Source: Adiantum capillus-veneris
Taxonomy: Eukaryota > Streptophyta > Polypodiopsida > Polypodiales > Pteridaceae
Assembly (NCBI GenBank): GCA_014529385.2
Contig: CM043971.1
Span: 88,431,340-88,495,339 of the forward strand
Length of the DNA: 64,000 nucleotides
Direction of reading: 5' to 3'
How positions within the stretch are numbered: the stretch's first letter is position 1; each line of letters begins with the position of its first letter. The notes under the pieces were generated by a model, which worked only from the letters and a program-made list of their open reading frames with translations, did no database searches and was not told the DNA's origin. The position numbers and the translations under genes were made by a program. This document shows positions 46,100 to 58,879 of the stretch, one piece after another.

Positions 46100-49000
46100 C
46101 CTCTTGAAGACACCCCCAAAAGAAGACTCTCTCCCATTCGAGAGAAGGAATCCAAAGAGAAAGAAAGCAATGACAGTCTAAGTTCTTCTGAAGATGTGGC
46201 TCCACGAAGACGGCGGTCTAGACGATCGCCTACTCCTCCCAAGAGGAAAAGAGCAACCTATAGTCCTTCTCCTCATCACTCTGAAAGGCAAGAGAGGAAA
46301 CAAAGGAAGAAAAGGGCTAGGAAGAGGTCACCCTCTTCTCCTTCTTTTTCACCTTCCTCCTCTTCCGATGAAAGTTATGGCTATTCTCCTAGAGAATACA
46401 AGAGGGGAGGACATCGCAAATCATTTCCTGCATGGCGAAGGTCACAAAAGCTAAAGAAGTTCAAGGAGGGAGGAAAGAGTATCTCTTTTCTCACCTACGA
46501 TGGCACCTTTGGTGCTACTGACAAAGTGTTGGCCTTCATCCAGCAATTTGATGCGGCCTTTGGGGACGAGGGCTTCACAGAGTCCTCCAAGCTACGCCAT
46601 GTAGCTATGCACTTCCAAAAATCAGCTCATCAATGGTGGGCTAGCCTTCGTGGCAATGGAGAAGCCCCAAAGACATGGAAAACTCTACGAGTTTCCATCA
46701 TGAAGCAATTTCTTCCAAGTGATACTAAAGATAAAGTTCTTACCGAATGGCACGGCTTGAAGCTTCTCTCTCATGAGTCTATCAACAAGTATGTAGACAA
46801 GTTTTGGGATTTACATCTCAAAGCTACTGTCTTTCAAAAGATAGACTTTGCCGAGCAAAGACAGCAATTCTGTGCGGGATTACCTGAAGAGATGGCCGAA
46901 TACATCAACTCTCAACGGCCTGGTACTATTACCGAAGTAATCCACCACACCATGGTTACTTCACGCATCAATTTCCATCAAGGGGCTAGACATAATGTCA
47001 AGCCCATGGAAAACAAAGATAAAAATGATGCAAAGGGGAAATCCAATGCTCAAAATAATTCCCAAGGCACTTCCAACAACAACAACAACAATCGGTCCAA
47101 GGAGAAGGGAGTTTACAAAGGTAAAAACAAACTCTCTCCTGAAGAGCTTGAAGCTTTTTGCAAGGACCATAAATGTTTCAAGTGTGGGGACCAAGGACAT
47201 GGCTATCGTTCTTGCCCCAAGAAGAATACTCGCTATGAGACTCCTAGGGCTTCCACCATCGAAGCTGCAAAAGAGGATGCTCATTGCAAAGGATCATCAC
47301 TCTCCTATGCTTGGGGAAAGGTAAGAGAGCATGATGCCTTCATCTTGTTTGACCCTGGCTCTACTCTCAACTTCATATCAATAGAGTTGGCCACCAAGTT
47401 GGGCATTCAAGCTTTTGAGATGGGAAATATAGTAACAGCTGATGCAACTTTCAAGGGACAACAAGCCTTCTTTACTCCCTTGATTGGGAAGTTGAGGCTT
47501 CATGTCCAAAGCTATGTTGACAAAGAAGATTTCTTCATCTCTCCTCTCCAACATCAGGATGTTATCCTAGGGGCACCATGGTTTGATCGCATGGCTGCCA
47601 ACATGAAGTTCCCTGAAAGGAGAATTTACTTCACCTACAGGGGAAAGAACGTGTATATAGATGCTAGTGAGCGTGGTTGCACTATTCCACTTGTAAATCC
47701 TCTTTCTTTTGATAAATCAATGAAGAGCTCAGTTTCTGCGTACATGATTTATGTCAAAGAGTCTCTAAAAGCTAATAATGTTTCATCAAATGAAAATGAT
47801 AGGAATCAAGAAGAGTTAGACTTGTCTACTTTTCTAAAAGGATTCCAAGATGTGTTCATCGATGATATCCCTATGGACCTACCTCCAAAACGAGGGGATG
47901 ATGACCATCGTATTGAGCTCCTTCCAGGAAGCTCACCGCCTAACAAACCTCCTTATCGAGTCTCACAAGCTCAACAAGAGGAGATTATGAGGCAAGTACA
48001 GGAATTGGTAGACAAAGGGATGGTGAGGCCTAGTTCCTCTCCCTTTTGTTCTCCAGTCCTTTTAGTGCAAAAGAAAGATGGTACATACCGTATGTGTGTG
48101 GACTATCGAGCACTAAACCATATCACTATCAAAAACAAATTTCCCGTGCCTCGGGTAGAAGATCTGTTTGATAAGCTACAAGGCTCTACCTACTTCAGTA
48201 GAATTGACCTTAAGAGTGGCTATCATCAAATAAGGATAGTGGATGAAGATATCCTAAAGACCACGTTTCGTACAACATTTGGTCTTTATGAATATCTAGT
48301 CATGCCTTTTGGCTTGACTAATGCACTAGCTACTTTCAATCGTTTCATGGAGAAAATTTTTAGACCATATCATAAATTCACTGGAGTGTTCTTTGATGAT
48401 ATCATCATCTACTCCAAATCTTTGGAGGAACATAAGCAACATCTCCAAGTGATTTTTCAAGCCTTGAGGGAAAACAAACTTTTTCTCAACCAAAAGAAAA
48501 GTGAATTCTTCCTTCAAGAGATTCAATATCTAGGTCATATTATCTCTCACGATGGTATTCGTATGGATCCATCAAAGTTAGAGGTAATAAAATCATGGCC
48601 TAACCCAAGGAATTTACATGATCTAAGAAGCTTTATTGGTATGTGTGCATACTATAGACGCTTCATAGCAAAATTCTCTCAAGTAGCAGGACCACTTCAC
48701 GACTTAACAAAGAAGAACGTTAAGTTTGTATGGAGTGCTAAGGAGCAAAATGCTTTTGAAAAACTCAAAGAGAAGCTTACTTCCCAACTAGTCCTCGTGC
48801 TTCCGGATCTGTCAAAGCCATTTGAGGTCCAATGTGATGCGTGTGGTGATTGCCTTGGAGCGGTTTTGCTTCAAGAAGGGCATGCCATAGCATATGAGAG
48901 CCGAAGGCTCAATAGTGATGAATGAGTCTTGGGCATTTATGAGAAAGAGCTTTTAGCTGTTCTACATGCCCTAGATACATGGAAGCACTACCTATTGGGG

Positions 49001-50608
49001 ACTCCATTTATCCTACGAACCGACCACCAAAGTCTCAAGTATTTCATGACGCAAACCAAACTTTCCGACAAACAAATGAGGTGGGCAAATTTTCTTTCGC
49101 AATTTAATTTCCATATTGCTCACATAGCTGGTAAGCACAATCAAGTTACCGATGCACTTTCACGACGACCAAAAGTTAATGCGGTGTCTATAGCTACTCA
49201 CAATGATCTATCCTCTATGATAGATGAGTATGCTACTGACCCTGACTTTAGAGACATATTGTCAGCCCTTGCTTTGGGGAAGAAAGAGGAACCATTCACC
49301 TTGCAGGATGGTTATCTTCTCCACAGCAATAGGCTATGTGTTACCCATTCCTTTCGTGAGAAGGTTATGTATGAATCCCATGCTCCTCCATATGCAGGGC
49401 ATAGAGGTATTCAACCTACTCTCCGAGGAGTAGAGAAGTATTTCTATTGGCCTACCATGAAAGTGGACATACAAGAGTATGTTTCAAAATGTGTAGTATG
49501 CCAAAAGACCAAGTATGATAGAGGGAAGCAACCTGGATTACTCCAGCCATTGCATATTCCAAATTCACCATGGGAGAGTATATCCATGGATTTCATCTTT
49601 GGATTACCCAAGTCTATCCATGGGAATACAGGAATATGGACAATAGTCGACAGGTTTAGCAAGCAAGCACATTTTATTCTTGTCAAAAAGACTATTAAGG
49701 CACATCAAATGGCAACTCTCTTCATATCTCAGATTTTCAAACACCATGGATTACCCACATCCATCGTGTCAGATAGAGATCCTAGAATGACCAGTAATTT
49801 CTGGAAAGGTCTCTTTGAAAATCTAGGAACAAGATTGAATTTCTCTTCGGCCTATCAGCCACAAACGGATGGCCAAAGTGAGATAGCCAATCTTACGATA
49901 CTCGATCTACTCAAGACTTATGTTACCGAAGTAGATCAATGCTCGCAATGGGAAAAGTATTTACCTCTAGTAGAGTATGCCTACAATAATACTGTACATA
50001 CTTCTACGGGGAAAGCACCTTTCGAGATCATAGAGGGAAGACCTAAAAGTCCCTTGCTACTCAAAGTACATGGGAAGATCTTCACCGCCGATGAGTATAG
50101 CCGTGACCTACAAGAATCTTTTCAAAAGATTAGGGAGGCTATAGCCATGTCTCAACAAAGGCAAAAAGCTGCTGCTGATAAGCACAGAAGAGCCTTAATG
50201 TTCAAAGAAAATGATTGGGTCTTACTCAAGTTTCCTAAGGCTCGATTAAGGCAAACGACGGGCAAAAATCCTACGGGCCATCAAAAGTATTATGCTAAAC
50301 TAGCAAAAAGATACTATGGTCCTTTCCAAATCTTGAAGCCCATTAATGAGACGGCTTATCAACTCAAGTTGCCCAACCATTGGCTTATACACAATGCCTT
50401 TCATGTAAGCCTACTTAAGCCCTACAAAGGAGAGCCACCAACTGAACCAATTATTAAAGACCCTCCCGAAGTTGAAGACCAAGAAGAGGTGCTACAACCC
50501 GAAGCTGTCCTTCGGCATGAACACAAGGTACAAAGACATGGTAAGATAATCCGACGATATCTTATTAAGTTCAAAAATTGTCCTTTTGAAGATGCTAGAT
50601 GGATGTAA
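46100..50608 (+). pseudogene. gag-pol: element C gag-pol with chromodomain, one opal stop
   Basis: Continuation of gag from 29279 in a single frame. Basic S/R-rich segment, Gag core (FIQQFDAAFGDEG to about 46980), zinc knuckle CFKCGDQGHGYRSC at about 47174, protease with LFDPGSTLNF (about 47345; Pro where Ser/Thr is usual), RT with FFDD (about 48390), RNase H (VQCDACGDCLGAVL), integrase with HHCC (H-x6-H, CVVC) and core residues in ISMDFIF, VSDRDPRM and GQSEIAN. The end (about 50480-50605) is chromodomain-like, which makes C a chromovirus; such domains steer integration to heterochromatin. One TGA at 48923-48925 in RNase H stands where CGA is expected; otherwise the frame is open to 50608. 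Apart from the inserted P2 it would be nearly intact. Confidence 0.93.
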
Positions 50609-51014
50609 GGAGTACAACTTAAGGATAGTATGAACCTTGTCAATGCTTACAATGCTACATTAGAGTAAGCAAATGTACAAATTTCTTTTAAATGACTCAT
50701 GTTTTTGTCTTATATGACTAGTCCTCTTATTAATTGTGCACAAATTTAACTAGTATGCATGCTTAGAATCATGTTTGTGATGACGATGTCTCTCAAACAC
50801 CAAGTAGAATTTGTCACTCTACTTTGGGAGAATGAAATGGACTAAAGAGCAGACATGCTTGCGGCAGCTATGTCTCCCAAGCACCAAATGGATTAGTCAT
50901 CCATCTCGGAAAGATGTCGTAGGGTAAAAAAGGAATCCTCTACCCGCTAAGTACGATTGACTAATAACTAAGGCTTTATCTCTTCTACCTCATAGTCGAG
51001 GACGACTATGATTT
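50609..51014 (+). other. 3' untranslated part of element C
   Basis: No gene. Between pol and the polypurine tract. Two similar stretches (CTCAAACACCAAGTAGAATTTG near 50790 and CCCAAGCACCAAATGGATTAG near 50877) look like a decayed short duplication. Confidence 0.6.
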
Positions 51015-51028
51015 CAAGAGAGAGGTAA
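51015..51028 (+). promoter_or_regulatory. polypurine tract of element C
   Basis: CAAGAGAGAGGTAA directly before the LTR start TGTCATAAAATC. Confidence 0.75.
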
Positions 51029-52646
51029 TGTCATAAAATCTAATATCTAACCAACCCAAATGATTTTCTCATATTAAATTGATCACTTAATGTGGGAGAA
51101 TAAATGGGAACAAGTGTTAAGATATAGATATGTGCTTATAGATCTATCTCAACACGGGGCCAATAGTAAAGGGGCCCAAATGGGAGATGGTCTATCAAGA
51201 GCAAGGCTAACCAATGGAGCATAAGACCTTAGGGTTAGCTTCATTGAAGACCTCCAATAATGTGTGTAAAAGTCCTTTGACCTTAGGTAAGCTAGGGCTG
51301 ATGAGCTTGAGGTGGGAACCCGGCCCAAGCTCAAGGTGCTTGTCGTGCTTGAGGTGCTTGTCCTGCTTGAGGTGCTTGATTAAGATGCTTGAGGTTCTTG
51401 ATTGGCTCCATGCTTGAGGTGCTTGACTTGGTGCATGATTAAGGTGCTTGAGGTGCCTTGAGAAGCTTGCCTGAGATGCTTGTGGGAACACCCCCTACTT
51501 CAAGTGCTTTGTCATTCTTGATGACTAAGGTGCTTGAGCTCCTAAAGTCAAAAGCATCCCTACAAGAGGGGGGGCGAGCCCTTTTCCTAGGGATTAGAGA
51601 GAGAGAGAGAACACACACTCACACTCACAAGGGAAGCCCCAGCTTGAAGAGGCAGCAAGGACACATGTCAGGTCCCTACCCATGTTACCTTCATGTGTTG
51701 CTTGAAGCCTATTGGCTAGGCTTCAAAGGGGTCCAATGATAAATTACTTAATTATCTAATTGATTTTGCATTTATCAAGTCCTCTCTCTCAAAGGGGAAA
51801 GGGGGACACTTGTCCCAAGGCTACCCATGTTGCTTGTAATGGCTCCTGCTTGTGATTGGCTAGGCCTGGAGGGGTCCAATGAGCTTTAAGCATGAGCTAC
51901 AAGGGGGGGTCGACCCAAGCAAGCTAGGGGGGTGCTTAGGGGGTATACTCACCCACACACACTCGCAAGCACTCTCATTGTGTACTATGCAAAGTGCAAG
52001 AGCTTCCTCTCCTTCTCCAAGCAAGTAGAGGTTGAGAGCCTACACCAACACTCTTGGCTATGGAGTGCAAATCCAACCAAGAGCCATGCTTCAATGCTTA
52101 AGCTTGCCATCTCCTTCTTCTTTATTACTATGCTATTATGTATGCTAGCAACAAGAGTATGATAAGTGAGGAACTAATTCTTTCTCCTACGAAATGTTTC
52201 TTCTTCCTCTTCCTTACCCTCATTCCCTGCTAGCTCTCTCCACCTGCGAAGGTGTTTGAGGTCTTGGGACTGAGGCTTGGGATAGTTAAAGCTTTCTTCA
52301 AGTTTATGTTATGTTTGTGATGCATGAAGCCTTCCATCTTCATGGCATCACCTAGGTCACAAGGAACACAAAGACTGTATTGTAACAAGTCTCTCTTTAT
52401 GGGAGAAATCATAATACAAATGCCTATTGGAGGGGGGACCGGCTCCACATAAATCCGGTCCTCAACTGTTGTCATGTTCTCTAAACTCTCTCTCTTGCAA
52501 AAGTATTGTCTATGCCAAGTTAACTAATTGCTATGATTATGTTGCTATCTTCAATTATGTCAACCCGCTATGCTCACAAAATCATTTCTTGAAAGTACTC
52601 TCATTAAATTCCGCTACTCTCACATATTAAGGCACATTCCATTACA
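51029..52646 (+). mobile_element. 3' LTR of chromovirus C
   Basis: 1,618 bp, partner of 27041-28651 with roughly 20 substitutions and a few short indels by eye. Same minisatellite at about 51325-51482. Confidence 0.95.
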
Positions 52647-52651
52647 CTTGG
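52647..52651. other. target site duplication of element C, right copy
   Basis: CTTGG, the partner of 27036-27040. Confidence 0.9.
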
Positions 52652-52829
52652 TTACATCTTTGCCATTGAACTGATCCATTCTATTGACGACTGCTTGTAT
52701 GGCCTTCATGGCTGAAATCTCCCTTCTTTCAGTGGCATGTTGTTGTTGCATGAACATTGCAAATGCTTGAAACATTTGCATTGTTGTTGGGTCAAAATGC
52801 ATACCCTTTTGCTCAACATGATCACCCAT
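52652..52829 (-). pseudogene. gag: element E gag, N-terminal part
   Basis: Begins MGDHVEQKGMHFDP at 52829, 32 bases after the primer site, and runs 59 codons to GKDVT, where the insertion of C interrupts it. The frame continues at 27040 downward. Methionine- and glutamine-rich (FQAFAMFMQQQH), with no domain of its own. An in-frame opening further upstream (to 53018) crosses primer site and LTR and is not used. Confidence 0.85.
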
Positions 52830-52860
52830 GGTTACCCACAAACTCTCACCCTGGTAGTTT

Positions 52861-52876
52861 CGCGTCGGGTTCACCA
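52861..52876 (-). other. element E primer binding site, probably tRNA-Trp
   Basis: The minus strand reads TGGTGAACCCGACGCG. The first 14 bases are complementary to the 3' end of plant tRNA-Trp as I remember it. It lies six bases inside the LTR that begins at 52883. Confidence 0.55.
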
Positions 52877-52882
52877 AAAATA

Positions 52883-53054
52883 TGTCGAGAAATTTGCGGT
52901 CTTGCCAGTAAAGCACCGGGCTTATGGCTGTGAGAGTTTGTGAGAGAACTAAAAAAAAACTATATAAAAGAGTTAAACCATAGATGCCATGAAGACTAGG
53001 GTTTTGAAGGAAGTGCAATCAAAGAAGTCCCACTCTTTCTCTCTTGCACTCACA
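52883..53054 (-). mobile_element. 5' LTR stub of element E
   Basis: Starts TGTCGAGAAATTTGCGG and matches 17564-17735. It breaks off at 53054, where the leader of element F begins. The rest of this LTR is not in the window. Confidence 0.8.
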
Positions 53055-54608
53055 TTTTATGCGCCGCAAGGCACGGCTTCGATCTCAAAACCGGCCCTTT
53101 TTTATTATTGACTTTTTTATTACCGAACGTGCAAAAATGCCAAAAATAGGCCGAAAATTAGCCGAAACCGCTAAAATTCGCCAAAAAATCCCAAAAATTG
53201 CCCAAAAAATCCATAACACTCTTCGAAAATTCTACGAATCTTAGAAAATCATCATCAAACACAACCGAGCATTTTCGACATGCAAAAGCACACCGAAAAC
53301 AACAGATTTTTCCGAAAACGACAATTTCGACAAAATTGTCCACCCGACCCCCGAAATAGCAAAACGCTCAAAACTCGACCACGGAGGACACAAATGCGAA
53401 CAAAATGATGTCGTAAATATGCACACACAAAATAGCTCGTAAAGATCGCAAAATATCAATTTTTTATGGAATTAAGAAAAAATTAGCAAACAATTGCCAA
53501 AAATTTGTGAAACTTATCCAAAAAATACCCAAAATATTTCTAAAACTTCTCCACACATTGGGGAATAGTGCAGCCAAATGAAATTGCAAAAATTACATCG
53601 ATTCAATTGCCAAACAATTTCATCAATAAAATCAAGATTAGGCAATTAAACCTGCAAAATTATCGACAAATTTAGGTCAAAAATTGACGTAATTGAAATG
53701 TGTAAATCCCTGTTTTGAGCACAAAAATGCAGAAATTAATCATTACAGACATTAATTATGCAATCAAAATATGAATCAATCATGCAAATTAAACACTTTT
53801 TTACGTACACACGGTAAAAAATTGACAGTTTTTACCAATCTTTAGGTGCGCACACAAAAGGTGAAATTTGTCAAATTTGCAATATGACTTCACAAATCAA
53901 TAGTTGGGCATGAGCACAACGCAAATCAATCATCATAATTGAAAAATCATAACGCACACATTGATTTTTAGGTGCACAAACATGGGCAAATTAGTGCACA
54001 CACGCCTAAAATTAGCATATACACAGTCAATTAGAATGCACACACACTTGATTTTAGTGCACACACTTGAAATTGACCATTCAAGCATGCAGTAAACTCA
54101 ATTAGGCACCCAATTAGCAATCCACAATCACCCAATAGCAATTGAAACTTGTCAAATCATACACCACCAAATTTGAAAAATTTCGGCATTATGATGGCGT
54201 GAAAATGAATAATCGCAAAATTTTCAATCCACATTGCATCAACATAGCATAGCATTACATTTCATCATCGTGCTGGGATTTCTACACAAATCTACACATC
54301 TCTAGATTCTAGGGAGATTGAGAATACCACCTTGATTACCTTTCCGTTGAAGATCAATTGAATGGTCCAATGCTCCAATCCTTCATAGCAAATTAGTAAG
54401 TTAGCAAAAATTAGCTAAATTAGCAAGGGGTTAATGTGAAATTAGAGTGTGTAAACACACAATTGGCAAGATATGTGACACATTAGGGAATAATGAACAC
54501 ATTGCTTCATGCACACACATCCAAAATCCACAAAAACATAAACACACAAGTGAAATTAGTGAGGGAACGCATTCGATTATGCCACAATTACACTAGCGTA
54601 AGCCATCG
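53055..54608 (-). other. leader of element F, no gene
   Basis: Very AT-rich, with only short frames. It lies downstream (minus strand) of a primer site, so it should be the untranslated leader of F, cut off on the left by the E stub. It has repeated GTGCACACAC/GCACACACA words (about 53990-54070) but none of the P1/P2 palindromes. Confidence 0.55.
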
Positions 54609-54626
54609 TCCCTGGCAATGGCGCCA
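54609..54626 (-). other. element F primer binding site, tRNA-Asp type
   Basis: The minus strand reads TGGCGCCATTGCCAGGGA, two G-to-A changes from the tRNA-Asp complement, two bases inside the LTR. Confidence 0.7.
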
Positions 54627-54628
54627 AA

Positions 54629-55551
54629 TGTTTGGGGTCCCATCATTGCAATAGCTCCAATGACCAACAAAATTATCAATCCGGAGGGATAAGCTACCCG
54701 GCTAGGACATAGAAACACTCACACGGTTAGTGAGCTAATCGTGGCAACACAAATGGTTAACTCTACGAGGTGAGCTTCTCAACCTATGGAGGAGCTAAGC
54801 CGCAATGAAGGGCAATCTCCACATCCACTTCTCTTCACCTCTAATCAACCCAATCACACACACTACGATTGCAAGACGCACACAATACTAATCCTATCAT
54901 GCAACACACTAATGGCAAGCACACACACATAGATCTATTGACACCACACTCCAATCAAACCTACATGCACACACAAGCAAAAGAGGTAATCACACAAGAT
55001 TAGAGTGGGATTAACCACTAATTAGTTAAGACCTAGCTAATCTAAGCATCATAGGCAATCGTAAGAAGCATGAGAGAGGCATAGTGAAAGAGAATGAATC
55101 ATTGATTAGTGTTAATCAAGTCTAATGAGCAAGAAGAAGTTTAAGGACTCCATAGCCACACACCTCAAGAGCTCTCACCAAAGAGTTCTCTCGACAAATG
55201 AGCTTGAGAACCCTAATTTCTTTTACACACTGCTTTATGTACCTAGGGTAAAAATGTGCAATGTTCGGGCGTCCAAGGCCTTTAGGGCTCACTACTTAAT
55301 TACTGAATCTGCACCGAGGCACAATAACTGACCTGTTCTTTACAACTTGGAACTCCCATTGAGCCATAACACATTAACAATATTACAATGGCTTGAAATA
55401 AATTGGGAATTTACAATACGTGACCATTTTGGGAAAACGTGGAAAATGTGTAACTCCAATCTTTACTGCTTCTTCACTTTGATCTTTGATGTGCATCCGT
55501 ACGTCTTCAGTCTTTAACAGCTTCTGTTAACTGACGTTGACTAAGTTAACA
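54629..55551 (-). mobile_element. 5' LTR of element F (right end approximate)
   Basis: Starts TGTTTGGGG next to the primer site. I place the other end at GTTAACA (55551), which gives 923 bp, similar to the P1 and P2 LTRs, but no second copy is here to confirm it. Short frames inside are not genes. Confidence 0.55.
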
Positions 55552-55599
55552 GTCATTCCTAATAAAATTGTCCAGATCTAACAGAACATGTTAATAATC

Positions 55600-56236
55600 T
55601 AAAACAATTCAAAGCCTCTTAAAAGATACATGCATCGTGATGTATATATTGTCAATTTTATTTTAGCTCATTTAAAACATTGGAAGTATATTGGGCTAGG
55701 AAATTGCAAAGAATGTCTTGCTCTTTAAAAAGATAGAAATTAATATTTAACATGCAAATTGTGTTCACACACATTTTTACATAGAATGAATGTAAATGTA
55801 GTATTTAAAATAGCGATGATTATTGATGCTTTCTAAAAAGATACAAAAGAATTTGTAACATCCAAATTGTGTGCAAATTCTTTTTTACAGAGAATTTATG
55901 TAAATGTAGTGATAAAAATACCGATGATGCTTGAGGTCCTTTAAAAAGATAAAAATGAATATTTACATGCAAATTGTGATGATTAATCAATAAAAAATAT
56001 TGATGAATGATGAATATTTAACATTTAAAATAGCAATGATTAATGAATGATGAATATTTAACATTCAAAATAGCGATGAATGATTGATGAATATTAATAT
56101 GCAAATTGTGATGATTGATGAATATTTAGCATTTAAAATAGCAATGATTAATGAATGATGAATATTTAACATTCAAAATAGCGATGAATGATTGATGAAT
56201 ATTAATATGCAAATTGTGATGATTGATGAATATTTA
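55600..56236. repeat. AT-rich degenerate tandem repeats, 108-118 bp
   Basis: From about 55980 two nearly identical 108-bp units follow each other (GCAAATTGTG at 56101 and 56209), with shorter related pieces before. From about 55715 a looser unit of ~118 bp (AAAAAGATA...AAATTGTG...GTAAATGTAG) repeats three times. Confidence 0.8.
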
Positions 56237-56536
56237 GCATTTAAAATAGCGATGATTGATGAACAAAGCATTCTTTTGAATATGATTAGCTAGTATATAA
56301 TTTCATAAGAACATTTAAAGACAACAAAAACAAACAATTCAAACATTTGTATATATAAGACAATTCAAACAATTGTATATATAAGACAATTGTTTTTTAA
56401 TTGTTTGAATTGTCTTATATATACAAATGTTTGAATTGTTTGTTTTTGTTGTCTTTAAATGTTCTTATGAAATTATATACTAGCTAATCATATTCAAAAG
56501 AATGCTTTATTCATCAATCATCGCTATTTTAAATGC
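56237..56536. repeat. inverted repeat with 138-bp arms
   Basis: Left arm 56237-56374 and right arm 56399-56536 are reverse complements with one mismatch seen by eye; the spacer is 24 bp. A transcript in either direction would form a long, nearly perfect hairpin. The left arm starts inside the tandem repeats before it. No terminal TG/CA, transposase or target duplication is visible. Confidence 0.92.
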
Positions 56537-56659
56537 AAGTATTTCATATACTTAATACTTAAAAAATTAACTGCACATCCACATACAAATTATATGATGT
56601 TCGTACGGTTGGGTTAACAATCTGAATGCCACATTTATTAAAAAAAAGATGCTTCTAAC

Positions 56660-56912
56660 AACTAACACTCAATTAGCCGCGTTACCGATCGAGTGCCACC
56701 TCAATCTAAGGAGAAATAATAGCTTGCATACAAGTATCATATAGCCGCGATACCGACCGATGCCCATATGTTTTTTGGAAAAGGGGAATGAAAGTTGACT
56801 TACCATAAGGATACTAGATTCGCCACGTTACCGATGTAGTACCCAGACAATAAGCCAATACTTACCACAAGGACACCATCTTCCCCGCGTCATCAAGGTG
56901 ATGCCCCCGTGG
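56660..56912. repeat. four-copy degenerate tandem repeat with CCGCGTTACCGA core
   Basis: Core copies at about 56676, 56743, 56820 and 56884, in a unit that also has CTTACCA.AAGGATAC before and TGCCC after the core. The unit is 64-77 bp. Confidence 0.65.
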
Positions 56913-57147
56913 TAAGCACTGTTCTGTAGAACACCTTACGCACACACTCCCATTGTGTGGTAAGGTACCTTATGACTACCATGCAATACGATAAAAGGCA
57001 TGCTACCACACAATGTATACACACGCACAGCACTAAACCCGGGTCGTGCGGTCAGGTACTCCGCTCCTGCTGTGCACTGCAATGCTGAGCACGCTCCTAC
57101 ATGACCCCCTCTCTTCTCTCTCCTCTCGACGTACCTGCAAAGACAGT

Positions 57148-57249
<102 letters not shown>

Positions 57250-57489
57250 GATAGCTCAAAGAATAACGCCCAGCACGCCCGATCGAGGTCCTATTTATAT
57301 AATTCTACGGGTCCGCTGGGCTAGGGTTTCCCCGGTGAGCCCACAGGGAAAACTTTAAAGCCCGACGGGATTTTAGTGGGTTTCCAAGTTGCCCTTGACC
57401 GGATTGTTTGTGATCATGTTAAGTGTAATCATGTAAATGTGTCAATAAGACCTTATGATCACACAAAATTTGTGGTAATTACGTAAATA

Positions 57490-57589
<100 letters not shown>

Positions 57590-57715
57590 CACACACACAT
57601 GGTGATGATGATACACACTGAGAGTGCGCACATGCATATGTACACACACACAAGCTGTCAGGTGCACAATTTTGGCAATTATAGTCTGCATGTTGTTGGA
57701 AAATGCTGGATTTGC

Positions 57716-57718
<3 letters not shown>

Positions 57719-57795
<77 letters not shown>

Positions 57796-57820
57796 GCGCG
57801 CGCGCACACACACACACACT
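57719..57820. repeat. (CT)n(CG)n(CA)n compound microsatellite
   Basis: (CT)37 to 57793, then GCGCGCGCGC and a short (AC)n. Confidence 0.95.
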
Positions 57821-58271
57821 GATAATAGGTTGTCAGCACACCAGTTTGACTATTGTAGGTCGTTGGGAAAGGATGGAGTTGCCTAGATTTTAGACTTTTT
57901 TTGGAATTTTTGAAGTCTCTTTAATGTGTCTACAGCAAGGAGGACAACCCAATAGGGAGCAACACAATTTTGGCATTGATCCAATAGGCGATGCAAATCA
58001 AATAGAAGGCGACGCATGGAGGCCCGCTCCTTCCTCTAATTTTTCAAGCTCCATTATAAAGAGTATAGATAATGGACTATTGAATAATAAAGAAAAACTA
58101 TTGTGTACTCAGGTGCTTGAGAAAAACTTAGGTTTAGTGTAATCCCACCTACAAATTTTATCTAATGCAACTTGGAGGCCCCTGCCACATGACATAGGGA
58201 AAGGGCTTGGAGGGGGGGTGTTGAAGGCCAAGGAAAAGAAGAAAGAGAGTGGATTAGGCACCAAGAAAAGG

Positions 58272-58274
<3 letters not shown>

Positions 58275-58321
<47 letters not shown>
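58275..58321. repeat. (TC)n microsatellite
   Basis: About 23 TC units ending in a C run. Confidence 0.95.
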
Positions 58322-58322
<1 letters not shown>

Positions 58323-58879
58323 CCAAATAGGATAGGCCACACACTCGTAAGATTTAATTTTAAGGTTAGGACACCCACAACAATTGCAAGAAGAAATCTA
58401 GGTTTAGTATAATTCCACCTACAAATTTTGAGATTTTCCTCTAATTCTTTTTTAATAATTTTTTTACTAGCACTCACTCAACATATTGAGTTGTAATAAA
58501 TTAAAAACATAAAATATAACATCCGCATGCTCCAAAAGAAGAGCCATGGATGCAAAAAGAGTAACAATTTAACATCACACTTGTATTAAAAAATTAGAAC
58601 TCACAATAGTGAGTGGTATTGTATTAATGAAAACCAAAAAATACAAGACTAAACTACTCACAAGCCGAGCCAGGGCATCACCAAGTACATCATGTACATC
58701 TGCATCAAAAATAGGCTAGTTTGTGACGTTTTTAGAAAACCCATAGGCTATACATGTGCCTCATTCGAATTTACATTCAAGTTTCCACCACTAAAAAGTG
58801 GCAATAAAGTGTCATAAATGTCTTGCGATCTTACATTATTGTCTTTGATGCATGATAACAGAGGTTGAACAAAATCTTC

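Noticed and set aside
52620-53018. 132-codon minus-strand frame as a host gene
   Set aside because: It is the gag start of element E read through its own primer site and LTR stub.
57924-58142. 72-codon plus-strand frame with unbiased composition
   Set aside because: No domain, no neighbours and a repeated 30-base segment at its end; not enough to call a gene.
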